A stretch of DNA of 64,000 bases. Origin: Aliibacillus thermotolerans (GTDB lineage: Bacteria > Bacillota > Bacilli > Bacillales > Marinococcaceae). The number at the start of each line of letters is the position of its first letter. The first letter of the stretch is position 1. Shown one piece after another: positions 1 through 10,728 of this stretch. A program made the position numbers and the translations under genes. The stretch is from the NCBI RefSeq assembly GCF_027853235.1, contig NZ_WKJG01000050.1, positions 62,001 to 126,000 of the forward strand, written 5' to 3'. The notes under the pieces were generated by a model. The model was not told where the DNA came from. It saw only the letters and a list, made by a program, of their open reading frames with translations, and did not search any database.

Positions 1-990
1 AACATATATTTGCTTCTTTTGTTCGTATTGCTTTATCGCTTTTTCTCTCTTTTGTTGCCACGTTTCCAGTTCTGTTTTTGATTCTAAATATGCAGTTGCG
101 ATCGGTAATAGCTGTTCTGCTTTTTCTGAACGCTCTAGCGCGAGCATCGCACGTTTCATCTCATCTTCTTGTTGTTTTAATTGGTGTAACTTTTCTATCG
201 AAGCGTTGTGTTCTATTTGCCATTCTCGTATTTCTTTTGCTTTGTTCCACGTTTTTTCTATTTCTTCTTGTTGTTTTTGTAAGGATTCCCATTGTTTCTC
301 CAAGCTTAAAAGCCTGTCTTTCATTGCTTGTAAGCGGGTGCGGGATACATCTCCTAAGCCTTGTTGTTCGGCGCTAATTTTTTCTTGTTCGTGTTTGACT
401 TGTTGCAAGCGGAAACGAAGTTCATAAATGAGTTCATCTCCATATTTTTCTAAGTGAAATAATCGCTGTAACATTTGGCGACGTTCGCTTCCGCGTAACT
501 TCAAGAACTCAGAGAATTTATTTTGAGGAAGAACAACCGCCCGTGTAAAGTCATCGACAGAAAGTCCGAGTAACTCTTTGATTTTTTCATCCACTTCCGT
601 TTTTTTATCTGCGATGACGATGGGAGAGCTTTTTACTGTCACATCAATAAGTCGACAAACCGTTGTTTGAATACGTTGTTCTTTCGTTCTTTTTAACACT
701 CTTTCCACTTTATATGTAATGGAACGATCTTTATCCTTTAAGGAAAAGGTAAATGTCACTTCCAATTCCTTTTCAGCATGGTTGATGATGCTGTATGCTT
801 GCGATGTCACTCGATCTACTCGGCCATATAAAGAAAGAGTGATTGCATCTAGTATCGATGACTTCCCACTACCGGTTGGTCCGAAGATACCGAATACTCC
901 CCCTTGACAGAGGGACGAAAAATCAATCGTCACTTTTTCACGAAAGCTATGAAGGCCTTTCATGGTTAATTCTATCGGACGCACCAGCAT
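1..990 (-). CDS. sbcC: Exonuclease subunit SbcC, N-terminal part (cut by window edge)
   Basis: ATPase subunit of the SbcCD (Mre11/Rad50-like) nuclease that opens hairpins and processes double-strand ends. The reading frame is open from an ATG at 990 to base 1, so only the first 330 residues are present. The start MLVRPIELTMKGLHSF matches SbcC N-termini; a Walker A motif GPTGSGKS lies at about residues 37-44, followed by an RAVVLPQNKF segment near residue 130 and then a Glu/Lys/Gln-rich coiled coil that runs off the edge. A ribosome binding site AAGGAGGG sits just upstream, inside the end of sbcD, and the two genes overlap by 44 bases, implying translational coupling. The incompleteness comes from the window boundary, not from a mutation. 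Confidence 0.95.
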   Translation of the reverse strand, partial: MLVRPIELTMKGLHSFREKVTIDFSSLCQGGVFGIFGPTGSGKSSILDAITLSLYGRVDRVTSQAYSIINHAEKELEVTFTFSLKDKDRSITYKVERVLKRTKEQRIQTTVCRLIDVTVKSSPIVIADKKTEVDEKIKELLGLSVDDFTRAVVLPQNKFSEFLKLRGSERRQMLQRLFHLEKYGDELIYELRFRLQQVKHEQEKISAEQQGLGDVSRTRLQAMKDRLLSLEKQWESLQKQQEEIEKTWNKAKEIREWQIEHNASIEKLHQLKQQEDEMKRAMLALERSEKAEQLLPIATAYLESKTELETWQQKREKAIKQYEQKKQIYV

Positions 991-2140
991 GTCCCTCCTT
1001 GTCTACAATGTCCATAAATAACCGAACGAGACTTTCGTCCGCTTTTGCCCCTCCCGTTTGTATTTCATAAAACTTTTGAAACAACTGGTCAATGGGCATA
1101 TGGGCTCTTTTTATCTCTTCGCTATTGTCTTCCTCTTCCCCGATAAAAACTGGCCGAATGTGAACAATTCCTTCATGTGCTTGACGAATCATATGTATGT
1201 CTTCGATGGATGGCGTATCTTCCACGTGTACTTCTATGTCCACCCAAGCGTTGTCATCTTTTCCTTCTGCCAACCACTTCTTCACTTGATTCAGCCCTTC
1301 TTTTGCAATCCAGCGAACGAGAGGACGTCCACAAGAAAGAGGAATTTCTGTTACGTTCGGTTCTTCGTGAGGAGCGACATCGACAATGGTCACCGACTTC
1401 GTATACCCTGCTTCTGAAAAACTAAAAGCAAGTGGGGAGCCGGAATAACGAATGCGATGATTTCCGTTGATCTCTTGTGGTCGATGCAAATGACCAAGGG
1501 CAGTATATTGAACGGAAGGAAGAGTGTCCGGATGAATCGTATACGCTCCTCCTACTTCAATCGGTCGTTCGGAGTCGGAGGTGCTCCCACCTGCAACAAA
1601 CAAATGACTCATTGCGACAGATACTGCATCTTTTGAAAAATTTTTGGTCATTTCAGTAAATAAATATTTTATTTTTTTATTATAAGCATCTCTTAACGAT
1701 GTTTCCTCGGGCACTTCGTGAAACCATCCTTTTAAACGTGATTCTGATGGGTACGGAAGCGCAGCCAGCTCGAGTATTTCGTCTTTTACCGGAATGGTTT
1801 GTGGCTGAATTCCCGGGTACCCAAGGAGACGAACTCCTTGATTTTTTGCCATTCGTTTTGCTGCTGTTAGTCTGTCGGGATGATCATGGTTTCCGGCAAT
1901 GATGATCATTGGTAGTTTGTATTTTTCGGTAAGTAGACTTATATTTTCATAAAATAACTGTTCTGCCGCGGCAGGAGGGTTCACCGTATCAAATACGTCA
2001 CCTGCCATCAACAACACATCAATTTTTTCATCCCGAACAATCTGTTCAAGTTCATCAAAAAAAGCTTCATGTTCTTGAAACCGACTTCTTCCTTCTAATG
2101 TCTTTCCTAAATGCCAATCGGCTGTATGAAGAATTCTCAC
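947..2140 (-). CDS. sbcD: Exonuclease subunit SbcD (Mre11-like nuclease)
   Basis: Metal-dependent nuclease partner of SbcC. At 397 residues it has family length and the calcineurin-like phosphoesterase motifs in order: HTADWHLGK (Asp8, His10), GDVFD (about 47-51), GNHDHPDR (about 83-90) and GHLHRPQ (about 215). It starts with GTG, preceded by a strong purine-rich site (AAGGGGGGAG) that overlaps the addA stop region; only 11 bases separate it from addA. It is third in the leftward repair operon addB-addA-sbcD-sbcC, the same order as in Bacillus subtilis. Confidence 0.96.
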   Translation of the reverse strand: MRILHTADWHLGKTLEGRSRFQEHEAFFDELEQIVRDEKIDVLLMAGDVFDTVNPPAAAEQLFYENISLLTEKYKLPMIIIAGNHDHPDRLTAAKRMAKNQGVRLLGYPGIQPQTIPVKDEILELAALPYPSESRLKGWFHEVPEETSLRDAYNKKIKYLFTEMTKNFSKDAVSVAMSHLFVAGGSTSDSERPIEVGGAYTIHPDTLPSVQYTALGHLHRPQEINGNHRIRYSGSPLAFSFSEAGYTKSVTIVDVAPHEEPNVTEIPLSCGRPLVRWIAKEGLNQVKKWLAEGKDDNAWVDIEVHVEDTPSIEDIHMIRQAHEGIVHIRPVFIGEEEDNSEEIKRAHMPIDQLFQKFYEIQTGGAKADESLVRLFMDIVDKEGHAGASDRINHERPS

Positions 2141-2151
2141 GTTCTCCCCCC

Positions 2152-5100
2152 TTACTCCATCATATTTATCATGACATGTCCGTCAAACATGTATAAATAA
2201 GCTTGTTTAATTTCTTCTTTCCAAATATGAGAAATCGCTTCTCTATATAAATCAATTTGCGTTTGATACCTATTTTTCATCACTTCCGTTGCTTTCTCCG
2301 GATTTGTAGGATAGCGTCGCATAAAAGCGTCCGTTTTATAATCTACTAATACGAGTTGGTTTTTTTCATCCTTAAACAAGCAGTCCACCGTTCCTTGTAA
2401 TAAGATAAAATCAGCCAGTCCTTCTTCTTTTTTCGCATAACTGAAAGGAATCTCCCGATATACTTCATTGGATGTTCTTAATTGCATTCCAAGCTTTGAT
2501 TGTAAAAACGTGTAAATTTCATTGCTATCAACCAGTTTCCCTTCTTCTTCCGTCAAGATTTCTCTCTCTACAAGTGCATGAACAAAACGGTGAATGTCTT
2601 CTGCCGACATTTCTCGCTGAAGCGGAAGGTGTTCTAAGACGGTGTGAACAACCGTTCCCCTTGCTGCACTGGAAGGTTTTTTTGTTTGTTCTAAAAAAGT
2701 TGGTTGTTCGTAATCATCGGCACGAAATGATGGCTTATACAATGGTTCGCTATAAGCGTCCATAAAGGTCCGCTTATATTCACTGACTGTCTGTTTGGAA
2801 CGGGTATTCACCGCTTCTTCGTGTTGGTAACGCCATCCAAGCTTTTGATGAATATCTTGTTGAAATGGACTTCTCATATCCACTGGCTCTAAACGAGACA
2901 CTTGAGCAAGTATGTCGTTATTTGCTTTAGATGGCGATGGTTCATTCTCTTTTAACGATCCTTTCTCCACAAAAGTAATGTTCCATTCGGAATCGTCATA
3001 GAATCGCTCATCTTCTCTTTTTTCTTCAACCCAATTTTGAAGAGCGCGATGACGAAAAATCGCTCTGCCAATCCAATCAAGGTAAGACAGCGCTTGAAGA
3101 CGCTCGCTTTCTGGTAGTATCCACTCAGAAGCGTTGCTATTTTCTCTCCATGTCTCGATGGATTTTTCAGCGTCATTGACAGTTCCAATAAGAAACAATT
3201 TTTCTTTCGCTCGCGTCATGGCGACATATAAGACTCTCATCTCTTCTGATAGATTCTCTTCTAAAATGCGACGTTTCACTGCCCGATAAGATAAGGTAGG
3301 TTTTTGGATTCTTTTCTCGACATCTACATGTTTAACTCCTATACCAAGCTCTTTATGCAAAAGAACTTTTTCTCGGATATCATTAAAATTAAACTGTTTA
3401 TTTAGTCCAGCAAGAAAAACAACCGGAAACTCAAGTCCTTTACTTTTATGAATCGTCATCATTCGTACGACATCTTCTTGTTCACTTAATGCTCTTGCCA
3501 AACCAAAATCATCCTTTCGACTTTGCACTCTTTCGATAAAGCGCAAAAATCGAAATAAGCCGCGAAACGATGTTTTTTCATAAGCTCTTGCTTTATCATA
3601 GAGAGAGAGTAAATTCGCTTGGCGTTGATTTCCATTAGGCAAACCACCAACAAAATCGTAGTACCCTGTTTCACGGAATAGCTTCCAAATAAATTCGGAT
3701 AGAATTTCACGACGTGCTTGTCCTCTCCAAAGAAGGAGTTGTTCGTAAAACTTGGTTGCTTTTTGTTGCCAAGATGCATTCGTTGGCGCATTCACTGCCT
3801 CCTTTAATGCTTCAAAAAAAGGGGCTTGTTTCTTCTGAATGCGAATATGGGCAAGCTCTTCTTCATTCATACCGACAATTGGAGAACGAAGGACAGCAAC
3901 TAAAGGGATATCTTGATACGGGTTGTCAATCGTTTTAAGTAATGACAACATCACATTGATTTCCATTGCTTCAAAGTACCCTTCGTTTAATTCTGCATAG
4001 AGCGGAACACCTTCATTTTTGAATTCTTCCATGATCACGTTCGCCCAAGACATCGAACGCATTAAAATAACAATGTCACGATACGTAATCGGTCGCATTT
4101 GTTTTATTTGTTTATCATAGATTGGGTGTTTTGATTGAATCATTTTTTTAATTTGTCGTGCCATCCATCTTGCTTCTAGTTGCCCTGTTTCAAGATCTTT
4201 CTCCGGGTCATCTTCATCTTCTCCGGATAATGGGTTCCCTTTATTAATAATAACAATCTCTGTGTTTGTATATTCTTTCTCTACTTCTGGATATTGTTCA
4301 TTTCCTGCTTTTAATGTTTCCTGGTCATCATAATGAATGTCACCAATTTTTTCGTCCATAATTTGTTTGAATAAAAAATTCACCGCATCCAACACTTGTT
4401 TACGACTGCGAAAATTTTTATCTAACTGTATTTTCCAACCTGGTGTTCCGTCTGTTCTATTAAACCGTTTATATTTATCGAGAAACAACGTTGGTTCGGC
4501 GAGACGAAAGCGATAAATGCTTTGTTTTACGTCTCCGACAAAAAAACAGTTATCGCCACGAGATAGTTGTTGTAATAATGTCTCTTGCGTCAAATTCACG
4601 TCTTGGTATTCATCCACTAATATCTCTTTTAATTGGGAACGATACGTCTCACGGACTTCCGCGTCTTCTTGTAAAATGCGTAACGCGTAATGTTCCAAGT
4701 CAGAGAAGTCAGCGACTCCCCTTTCCTCTTTTAATGATTGAAAGGCATTTGAAAACTCTTTTACTGTTTCAGTAAGCACTTTAATGGCCGGATACATCTG
4801 TTTTAAGTCTTGTAAAAGCGTATCCGGTGATTCAGAAAAAGTTTCTTGCACCATCTTTGTGACAGACTCTTTTGCTTTATTTCGTAATTGTTTCGCTTTT
4901 TCTTTTAATGAGTCATCCACGTCGTCTTTTGAACGAATTGCTTTGAGACGGCCAAAGGAAATGTTTTTTAATTTATGATATAAATCTTCCCATCTTTCCA
5001 ACGATTGGGCTTCTTGGAGCTGAAATAAATCATTTTCTATCGTCTCGATATAAGGATAAGGTCCTCCTTCTTCCTCTCCGATCGCTTTTGCTTGTTCCAA

Positions 5101-5820
5101 GGATTGAATCGCTTCTGTAAGAGTTGCTTTTGCTTCAGTGAACACGATTTTTCCCCACAGTTGCTCTTCAATGGGAGTATCCGTCGAGAGATGATACATG
5201 TCTTTCACCTCATCCAACCAACGTGTAGGATCGGGATGGGAACGAGAAAAATCGTACAACTTTAAAACGACTTCTTTCCAACCATTGTCATTACGGTCAT
5301 TACTAAAACGGTCAACCGCATCGAGAAAAGCTTCATTGTTTTCTTTACCATAATTTGCTTCTAACACTTCTTCCAATACTTCTTCTTTCAATAATTCTCC
5401 TTCTGTGTTATCTAACATGCGAAAATGAGGATCTACGTTTATTTTATAGTAATATTTGCGTACAAGTTTCATGCAGAAAGAATGTAGTGTAGAGATATTC
5501 GCGCGATTTAAAAGCGCAATTTGTCTTCTTAATCGTAAAGAACCGGGATGTTGTTGCATTTTTTCTTCCAGTTTTTCTGCTAGGCGATTTTTCATTTCCA
5601 TTGCTGCGGCATTTGTAAATGTGACAATAAGCAATTGATCGATATCTACGGGATTTGTTTCATCGGTAATCTTTTCAATAATACGTTCAATTAGTACAGC
5701 CGTTTTACCACTTCCTGCTGCAGCGGAAACGAGGATATTGTGTCCGGATGAAGCGATGGCTTCCCACTGACTATCTGTCCATTGTACTTCTTTCGGTTTT
5801 TCTTTCCGCAGAATTGTCAT
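2152..5820 (-). CDS. addA: ATP-dependent helicase/nuclease subunit A
   Basis: Large UvrD-type 3'-5' helicase and nuclease subunit of AddAB, which resects double-strand breaks for recombination. The 1222-residue length is typical. Seen: Walker A AAAGSGKT (about residues 33-40), Walker B DEYQDVN (about 405), helicase motif TIHKSKGLEFPVVFLAGL, motif VLYVAMTRAKEKLFL, and the C-terminal RecB-like nuclease signature LVDYKTDAF near residue 1165. The ATG follows the addB stop after two bases and its ribosome binding site (GAGAGGGA) lies inside addB, so translation is probably coupled. Confidence 0.97.
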   Translation of the reverse strand: MTILRKEKPKEVQWTDSQWEAIASSGHNILVSAAAGSGKTAVLIERIIEKITDETNPVDIDQLLIVTFTNAAAMEMKNRLAEKLEEKMQQHPGSLRLRRQIALLNRANISTLHSFCMKLVRKYYYKINVDPHFRMLDNTEGELLKEEVLEEVLEANYGKENNEAFLDAVDRFSNDRNDNGWKEVVLKLYDFSRSHPDPTRWLDEVKDMYHLSTDTPIEEQLWGKIVFTEAKATLTEAIQSLEQAKAIGEEEGGPYPYIETIENDLFQLQEAQSLERWEDLYHKLKNISFGRLKAIRSKDDVDDSLKEKAKQLRNKAKESVTKMVQETFSESPDTLLQDLKQMYPAIKVLTETVKEFSNAFQSLKEERGVADFSDLEHYALRILQEDAEVRETYRSQLKEILVDEYQDVNLTQETLLQQLSRGDNCFFVGDVKQSIYRFRLAEPTLFLDKYKRFNRTDGTPGWKIQLDKNFRSRKQVLDAVNFLFKQIMDEKIGDIHYDDQETLKAGNEQYPEVEKEYTNTEIVIINKGNPLSGEDEDDPEKDLETGQLEARWMARQIKKMIQSKHPIYDKQIKQMRPITYRDIVILMRSMSWANVIMEEFKNEGVPLYAELNEGYFEAMEINVMLSLLKTIDNPYQDIPLVAVLRSPIVGMNEEELAHIRIQKKQAPFFEALKEAVNAPTNASWQQKATKFYEQLLLWRGQARREILSEFIWKLFRETGYYDFVGGLPNGNQRQANLLSLYDKARAYEKTSFRGLFRFLRFIERVQSRKDDFGLARALSEQEDVVRMMTIHKSKGLEFPVVFLAGLNKQFNFNDIREKVLLHKELGIGVKHVDVEKRIQKPTLSYRAVKRRILEENLSEEMRVLYVAMTRAKEKLFLIGTVNDAEKSIETWRENSNASEWILPESERLQALSYLDWIGRAIFRHRALQNWVEEKREDERFYDDSEWNITFVEKGSLKENEPSPSKANNDILAQVSRLEPVDMRSPFQQDIHQKLGWRYQHEEAVNTRSKQTVSEYKRTFMDAYSEPLYKPSFRADDYEQPTFLEQTKKPSSAARGTVVHTVLEHLPLQREMSAEDIHRFVHALVEREILTEEEGKLVDSNEIYTFLQSKLGMQLRTSNEVYREIPFSYAKKEEGLADFILLQGTVDCLFKDEKNQLVLVDYKTDAFMRRYPTNPEKATEVMKNRYQTQIDLYREAISHIWKEEIKQAYLYMFDGHVMINMME

Positions 5821-5822
5821 CG

Positions 5823-8800
5823 TTATTCCCTCTCTCCTGCATTTCTTTCGAACAATTCTTTTTTTAATTCTTCTTTGGTTGCGTGTAAATGGCGGTATTC
5901 ATTCCCGGAAAAGTTTGTATCAAATTGACAAATCGATAGAAACGGACAGTACGTACATGCTGTCTGTTGCTTCTGTTTAATCGGTTGAATCTCGGTTTCC
6001 CCGTGTACAATTTTTTCGCCAATTTCTTTTAATTTTTTTCGGATAAATGCACGCAATGCCTCAAACTGTTCCGAAGATAACACTTGAGAGCGCTTATCAA
6101 AAGTTCCATCTTTTTTAAATGCAGCTGGAATGTAAAGAGAGCTTCCTTTTCCTGGTTGTAACGATTGATCCATCAATCGAATCGCTTCTTCGTCTTCTAA
6201 CAGTAGCCCTTTCATTTTAAACTTTTTTAACAACTCTTTTTCTAATTGATCCATTGTTAATTTGTTGCTGCTTTGAATGATTGGATCATGAACGTGAAAA
6301 TATAACATTCCTGCTGGTTTCGCTTTTTCTCCCAACCATTCTTCCGAAAATGTAAGAATGACATCTAGATAAACGAGCATTTGTAAAGAAAGTCCAAAAT
6401 ATACCTCTTCAAAATTAATATTTTTGTCACTAGATTTATAGTCAATGATTCTCACATAGACGCCATGTTTGTTTTCGGCTTTATCAACGCGATCAATTCT
6501 TCCGCCAATCTCCATGATTGTCCCATCATTTAACGTAAAGCGAAGAGGCGGTAACTCTTCTCTTTCCCCAAAAGCTAACTCTAATCCCACTGGTGCAAAA
6601 CCTGAAATATGAGCTTGTTTTCGTAAAACTTGAGCCGCCCGAATAATGATTTGTTCTAATTTTTTTTCGAGATACTGATAACGAAATGAGCTTTGGAAAA
6701 TATTTCGTTGAATAAATGGTGTAAAAGAGCGGCTACTTGCTCGCGCGATATCATGACATTCCTTTTCACTTAATTCGCCCCATTGTTTTCCTATCGATTG
6801 AATTTTTTGGGCGATATCTTTTAACGCTGCGTGAAAAAGTTGACCGATATCCGGTGCTTCTAATTGATAAATGTCTCTTTCTTTTAACCGCAAGCCGTAC
6901 GTGATAAAGTGCGAAAAAGGACAAGTTTCAAATTGTTCTGCCCTAGAAACACTTGTTTTTAATTTTTTTCCATATAGTTGTTTACTTAACGACGGCGAAA
7001 GAGACATTGCTTTATTGTCATAAAATAAACTACGCAATACAGTAGCGATAGGCGCATCCGTCTGTTGCGCGACATACCAATTGTACACATCCCACCAAAT
7101 GGATGAAATAGGGTATCCTTTTTGCCATTGCTCCATCTGCGTCGTTAAAAATGATAATGTTTTTTGATGATTGCCAATAAATTCCAATTGTTCTTCTTCG
7201 TCGTATTCATGAGGCTCATTAAATAATAGCTTTTCTTCCATATTCGGAAACATTTCTTTTAACTGATGCAACAAAATGGACGGTTGCATTGCGTTACCTT
7301 CTTCATCTGCTAATGCATAACTCAAATACAATTCTTTTTGTGGGGTACTTAACACTCGATAAATCAAAAAAGGCTCATTTAAAATTGCTTTTCTGGAGTT
7401 ATCTGCTAATTCAATTCCTTCTTCTTCGAACCACTCGCGATCTTCGTCGTTTAATAGACCATCTTCTTCAAAAGTTGCCGGCAAGATTCCTTCATTTACT
7501 CCTAAGAGAAAAACAACTTTGACGGAAGATAAACGAGATCTTTCCATGTCCGCAACAGTGACTTGATCGATGGCAGGAGGTACGATGTTAAAAGTCATGG
7601 ATAATAATCCCGCTTCCACCATTTGACGAAACATCGTGAGCGACACTTCTTCTTCTCCTGCAACACGCACCACTTGGTCTAGTAACTCGACGATGGCTCC
7701 CCACACTTGTTCATGCTCACGCACGCTGGCAAAATCGTTCTGTTCTTTTGCCTCATCGATGAGCTTCTCAATCTTTTGGGGAATTCGAAGGTCTTCCAAA
7801 AATTGATAAAGTACCGCGGCGTAATCACGAATAGTTTGGGCATTTGTAAACTGTTTTTCAAGTGTTAATAACGGTTGGGATAGTTTCATTCTTAATCGAT
7901 GAATCTGTTGTTCTTCTTCTGTTGTATCGGCTTTTTTGTCTTTATCTATTGCAGTTCGAGGTTTCAACGTCCATCGTTTTCGCTGTTTCCAATGTTTTTC
8001 TTTTATTCCATAAGCAAGTACGTAATTTTCTAATATATCTACTTCTTCTCTCGCTTTTGTCCAATCTTCTTCGATAGAAAAAAACATGTCCGTTTTCCAA
8101 GTACGGAATAACGATTCGTATCGCCAATTTTCCGTTAATGCTTCGAGTGTAGAACGGATACATTCCATCACAGGATGATGCAGCATTGGACGCGCTTCGT
8201 CCATAAATAAAGGGATATTATAGTCTTTTGCGGTCGTCTGAAGGAGTTCATTATATGTTTCTATTTTTCTTGTTACAATTGCGATATCTCGAAAGCGATA
8301 GGCTTTTTCTTGAACAAGTTTTAATATTTGTCTCATTATCCCATCCACTTCCGCTCGTCGATTCACCCCGGCAAATAGAAAAATATTATCATGTGAATGG
8401 ACAGACGGAGCAGGTCGTTTCTCAAAATGTTGTTCTAAATGACGGAGGGTAGTCATTTCTCCTTGGTGAGTAAATGTCCTTATTTCCTCTATCTCACATG
8501 TAGTCTTCTCACAAAGGGAGACTAATTTTCGATATGTCATTCCTGTTTGATAAAATAAATCTAAAGGATGAGGTGGCTCATGATCGTACGGTTGATCTAA
8601 TGTCAACGCAAATGTGATATGAGAAGATATTTTCATCAACTGTTGAAGAACTTCTAATTCTTGTGGCGTAAATGAATGGAAGCCATCAACGTAAATAACG
8701 GCATCTTGCAGATAGCGAGAATGAGGAATTGCTTCAGTTAATAAATGTAAATAATCTTCGCTGCCTATATATTGATTCGCCATTTCCATTTCAATTTGAT

Positions 8801-9308
8801 CCCAAATATGAATAAGGTCGTGAAGTTTATCAGACAATATTTCTTCTTGGGACGTTTTATTGTCTTTCCCTTCCAATTCCCGTAGCTTATCTTCTAATAG
8901 GGATGGAAACACTTGATGACGTTTGAATTCGACTAACATACGCTCTATTTGTTCGATAAAGCCTTGTTTATCTGATGTTCTTGTATAAAGGCGAAAATTG
9001 TCTTTTTCCTTTTCAATGACTTTGCGAAGTAGCATATGAAAACCACTTTTTTGTAGTACTGTTTTTGCAATGCCGCCTACTTCTTTTAATACTCGCCATG
9101 CTAACCGAGAAAAACTGAGTACTTGCGCTCGACTCGTCCCACCACATAGAGAAACGAGAGCATGTTCTGCTTGGAATGTCATTTGATCAGGAACTAAATA
9201 AACAATCGATCGGTGATCCATTTCGTGATGCAATTCAGTCACAATTTCTCGATATATAGCCGTTGTTTTTCCGGTTTTTGATCTACCAATAAAAAAATGA
9301 ACCCCCAT
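5823..9308 (-). CDS. addB: ATP-dependent nuclease subunit B (iron-sulphur)
   Basis: Second subunit of AddAB, with an inactive helicase fold, a RecB-type nuclease and an Fe-S cluster. The N-terminus carries a P-loop GRSKTGKT; the nuclease signature IIDYKSSD lies near residue 960. Cluster cysteines are visible as one in ETCPFSHF (about residue 800) and three in the C-terminal CTYCPFLSIC. I place the start at the ATG at 9308 (MGVHFFIGRS), which matches the family N-terminus and has AAAGGA at good spacing. An in-frame ATG three codons upstream (9317) touches that ribosome site and is less likely. First gene of the repair operon. Confidence 0.96.
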   Translation of the reverse strand: MGVHFFIGRSKTGKTTAIYREIVTELHHEMDHRSIVYLVPDQMTFQAEHALVSLCGGTSRAQVLSFSRLAWRVLKEVGGIAKTVLQKSGFHMLLRKVIEKEKDNFRLYTRTSDKQGFIEQIERMLVEFKRHQVFPSLLEDKLRELEGKDNKTSQEEILSDKLHDLIHIWDQIEMEMANQYIGSEDYLHLLTEAIPHSRYLQDAVIYVDGFHSFTPQELEVLQQLMKISSHITFALTLDQPYDHEPPHPLDLFYQTGMTYRKLVSLCEKTTCEIEEIRTFTHQGEMTTLRHLEQHFEKRPAPSVHSHDNIFLFAGVNRRAEVDGIMRQILKLVQEKAYRFRDIAIVTRKIETYNELLQTTAKDYNIPLFMDEARPMLHHPVMECIRSTLEALTENWRYESLFRTWKTDMFFSIEEDWTKAREEVDILENYVLAYGIKEKHWKQRKRWTLKPRTAIDKDKKADTTEEEQQIHRLRMKLSQPLLTLEKQFTNAQTIRDYAAVLYQFLEDLRIPQKIEKLIDEAKEQNDFASVREHEQVWGAIVELLDQVVRVAGEEEVSLTMFRQMVEAGLLSMTFNIVPPAIDQVTVADMERSRLSSVKVVFLLGVNEGILPATFEEDGLLNDEDREWFEEEGIELADNSRKAILNEPFLIYRVLSTPQKELYLSYALADEEGNAMQPSILLHQLKEMFPNMEEKLLFNEPHEYDEEEQLEFIGNHQKTLSFLTTQMEQWQKGYPISSIWWDVYNWYVAQQTDAPIATVLRSLFYDNKAMSLSPSLSKQLYGKKLKTSVSRAEQFETCPFSHFITYGLRLKERDIYQLEAPDIGQLFHAALKDIAQKIQSIGKQWGELSEKECHDIARASSRSFTPFIQRNIFQSSFRYQYLEKKLEQIIIRAAQVLRKQAHISGFAPVGLELAFGEREELPPLRFTLNDGTIMEIGGRIDRVDKAENKHGVYVRIIDYKSSDKNINFEEVYFGLSLQMLVYLDVILTFSEEWLGEKAKPAGMLYFHVHDPIIQSSNKLTMDQLEKELLKKFKMKGLLLEDEEAIRLMDQSLQPGKGSSLYIPAAFKKDGTFDKRSQVLSSEQFEALRAFIRKKLKEIGEKIVHGETEIQPIKQKQQTACTYCPFLSICQFDTNFSGNEYRHLHATKEELKKELFERNAGERE

Positions 9309-9412
9309 GATTTTCATCCTTTTCTTATGTATTCATTCCGAATAAGAATCATATGTTCCCTTATTACTCATATTGTATCGAACTCATTGAAAAAGGAAAA
9401 GACTTTCCATAA

Positions 9413-9444
9413 GAAAAACTCCCCCCAAAAAATGGAGGAAGTTT
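9413..9444 (-). terminator. Rho-independent terminator after odhB
   Basis: Leftward reading gives AAACTTCCTCC, a short loop, then GGGGGGAGTTT followed by a T-rich run: an 11-bp stem with two G-T pairs. It begins a few bases after the odhB stop and separates the odhAB unit from the addB operon. Confidence 0.8.
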
Positions 9445-9452
9445 TGCTGCGA

Positions 9453-10712
9453 TTAACCTTCTAACAGAAGTGCTTCCGGGTCCTCTAACAATTCTTTTAC
9501 TTTCACAAGGAAACTTACTGCTTCTTTTCCGTCCACAATTCGGTGGTCGTAGGAAAGCGCTAAGTACATCATTGGGCGATTTTCCATTCTTTCTTCATCG
9601 ATAGCTACAGGACGCCATTGGATTTTATGCATTCCTAATATACCAACTTGTGGTCCGTTTAAAATTGGAGTGGATAAGAGCGAACCAAAGATTCCGCCGT
9701 TTGTAATTGTGAACGTACCACCAGTTAAGTCGTTCAAAGATAATTTATTTTCCCGTGCTTTTGTCGATAAATCAACAATTTCTTGTTCGATTTCAGCAAA
9801 GGTCTTTTTGTCGGCATCTCTAACAACAGGAACAACAAGTCCTTCGTCTGTAGAAACGGCCACCCCGATATCGTAAAACTCTTTCTTAATAATTTCATTC
9901 CCTTGAATTTCTGCATTAAGAAGTGGATACTGTTTCAATGCGCCAATGACTGCTTTTGTAAAGAAAGACATAAATCCGAGACGGACATCATGAGCTTCTT
10001 GGAAACTTTCTTTTCTTCTTTTTCTTATTTCCATAATTGCGGTCATATCTACTTCGTTGAAAGTAGTGAGCATTGCAGCTGTATGTTGTACATCCACAAG
10101 TCGATTGGCGATGGTTTGACGACGACGGCTCATGCGAATGCGCTCCACTGGTTTTCCGTTAAATTCATCTGATGAAGTCGCTTTTGGTTGACTTGTTTCC
10201 GCTTTTGGAGCCGCTGTTGTTGCTTTTTGTGCATTTTGTTCGTAATTCTCTACATCTTCTTTTCTTATTCTTCCAAGCGGATCTCGTGTTGGAATTTGAG
10301 AAAGATCAAGTCCCTTTTCACGAGCAAGCTTGCGAGCTGCAGGCGAAGCGATTGGACGATTTGTCGGATCTGTTTCTGCTTCTTGATCTTCTGCTTGCGC
10401 CGGTTCAGGTGCGCTTTCTGCTTGTTTTGGTTCTTCTTTTTCTTCTGATGGTGTTTCTTTTTTGGCTGGGGCTCCGCTTCCTTCCCCGATAATGGCAATT
10501 ACTTCACCCACTTCTACCGTATCTCCAGGTTCCTTAAGAAGCTCTTGAATGACCCCTGATTCTTCTGAATTGATTTCTACGTTCACTTTATCTGTTTCAA
10601 GTTCTGCAATTGTTTCTCCTTGTTCGATCGTATCTCCTGGTTGTTTTAACCATTCTGCGATCGTACCTTCTGTAATAGATTCCGCAAGTTCCGGCACTTT
10701 AATTTCGGCCAT
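9453..10712 (-). CDS. odhB: 2-oxoglutarate dehydrogenase E2, dihydrolipoyl succinyltransferase
   Basis: Core acyltransferase of the TCA-cycle 2-oxoglutarate dehydrogenase complex. Domains in order: lipoyl domain with the lipoylated lysine in ETDKVN (Lys42), an Ala/Pro/Glu/Gln-rich linker, a peripheral-subunit-binding domain ([15 protein letters not shown], about 120-160), a second linker, then the catalytic domain ending in [11 protein letters not shown] with the His390/Asp394 pair. The 419 residues match B. subtilis OdhB. Start at ATG 10712 behind AAGGAGG, 16 bases after the odhA stop, so the two genes form an operon. No E3 (lpd) gene follows; E3 must come from elsewhere. Confidence 0.97.
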   Translation of the reverse strand: MAEIKVPELAESITEGTIAEWLKQPGDTIEQGETIAELETDKVNVEINSEESGVIQELLKEPGDTVEVGEVIAIIGEGSGAPAKKETPSEEKEEPKQAESAPEPAQAEDQEAETDPTNRPIASPAARKLAREKGLDLSQIPTRDPLGRIRKEDVENYEQNAQKATTAAPKAETSQPKATSSDEFNGKPVERIRMSRRRQTIANRLVDVQHTAAMLTTFNEVDMTAIMEIRKRRKESFQEAHDVRLGFMSFFTKAVIGALKQYPLLNAEIQGNEIIKKEFYDIGVAVSTDEGLVVPVVRDADKKTFAEIEQEIVDLSTKARENKLSLNDLTGGTFTITNGGIFGSLLSTPILNGPQVGILGMHKIQWRPVAIDEERMENRPMMYLALSYDHRIVDGKEAVSFLVKVKELLEDPEALLLEG

Positions 10713-10728
10713 GGATGAGTCCTCCTTA

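Noticed and set aside
1-990. Truncated or pseudogenised sbcC
   Set aside because: The frame is open to the window edge and all expected motifs are intact; the cut is an artefact of the window.
10172-10498. Open frames opposite the lipoyl/linker region of odhB
   Set aside because: They are antisense shadows of the Glu/Ala/Pro-rich linker, with Lys/Gln- or Cys/Phe-rich nonsense translations and no ribosome sites.
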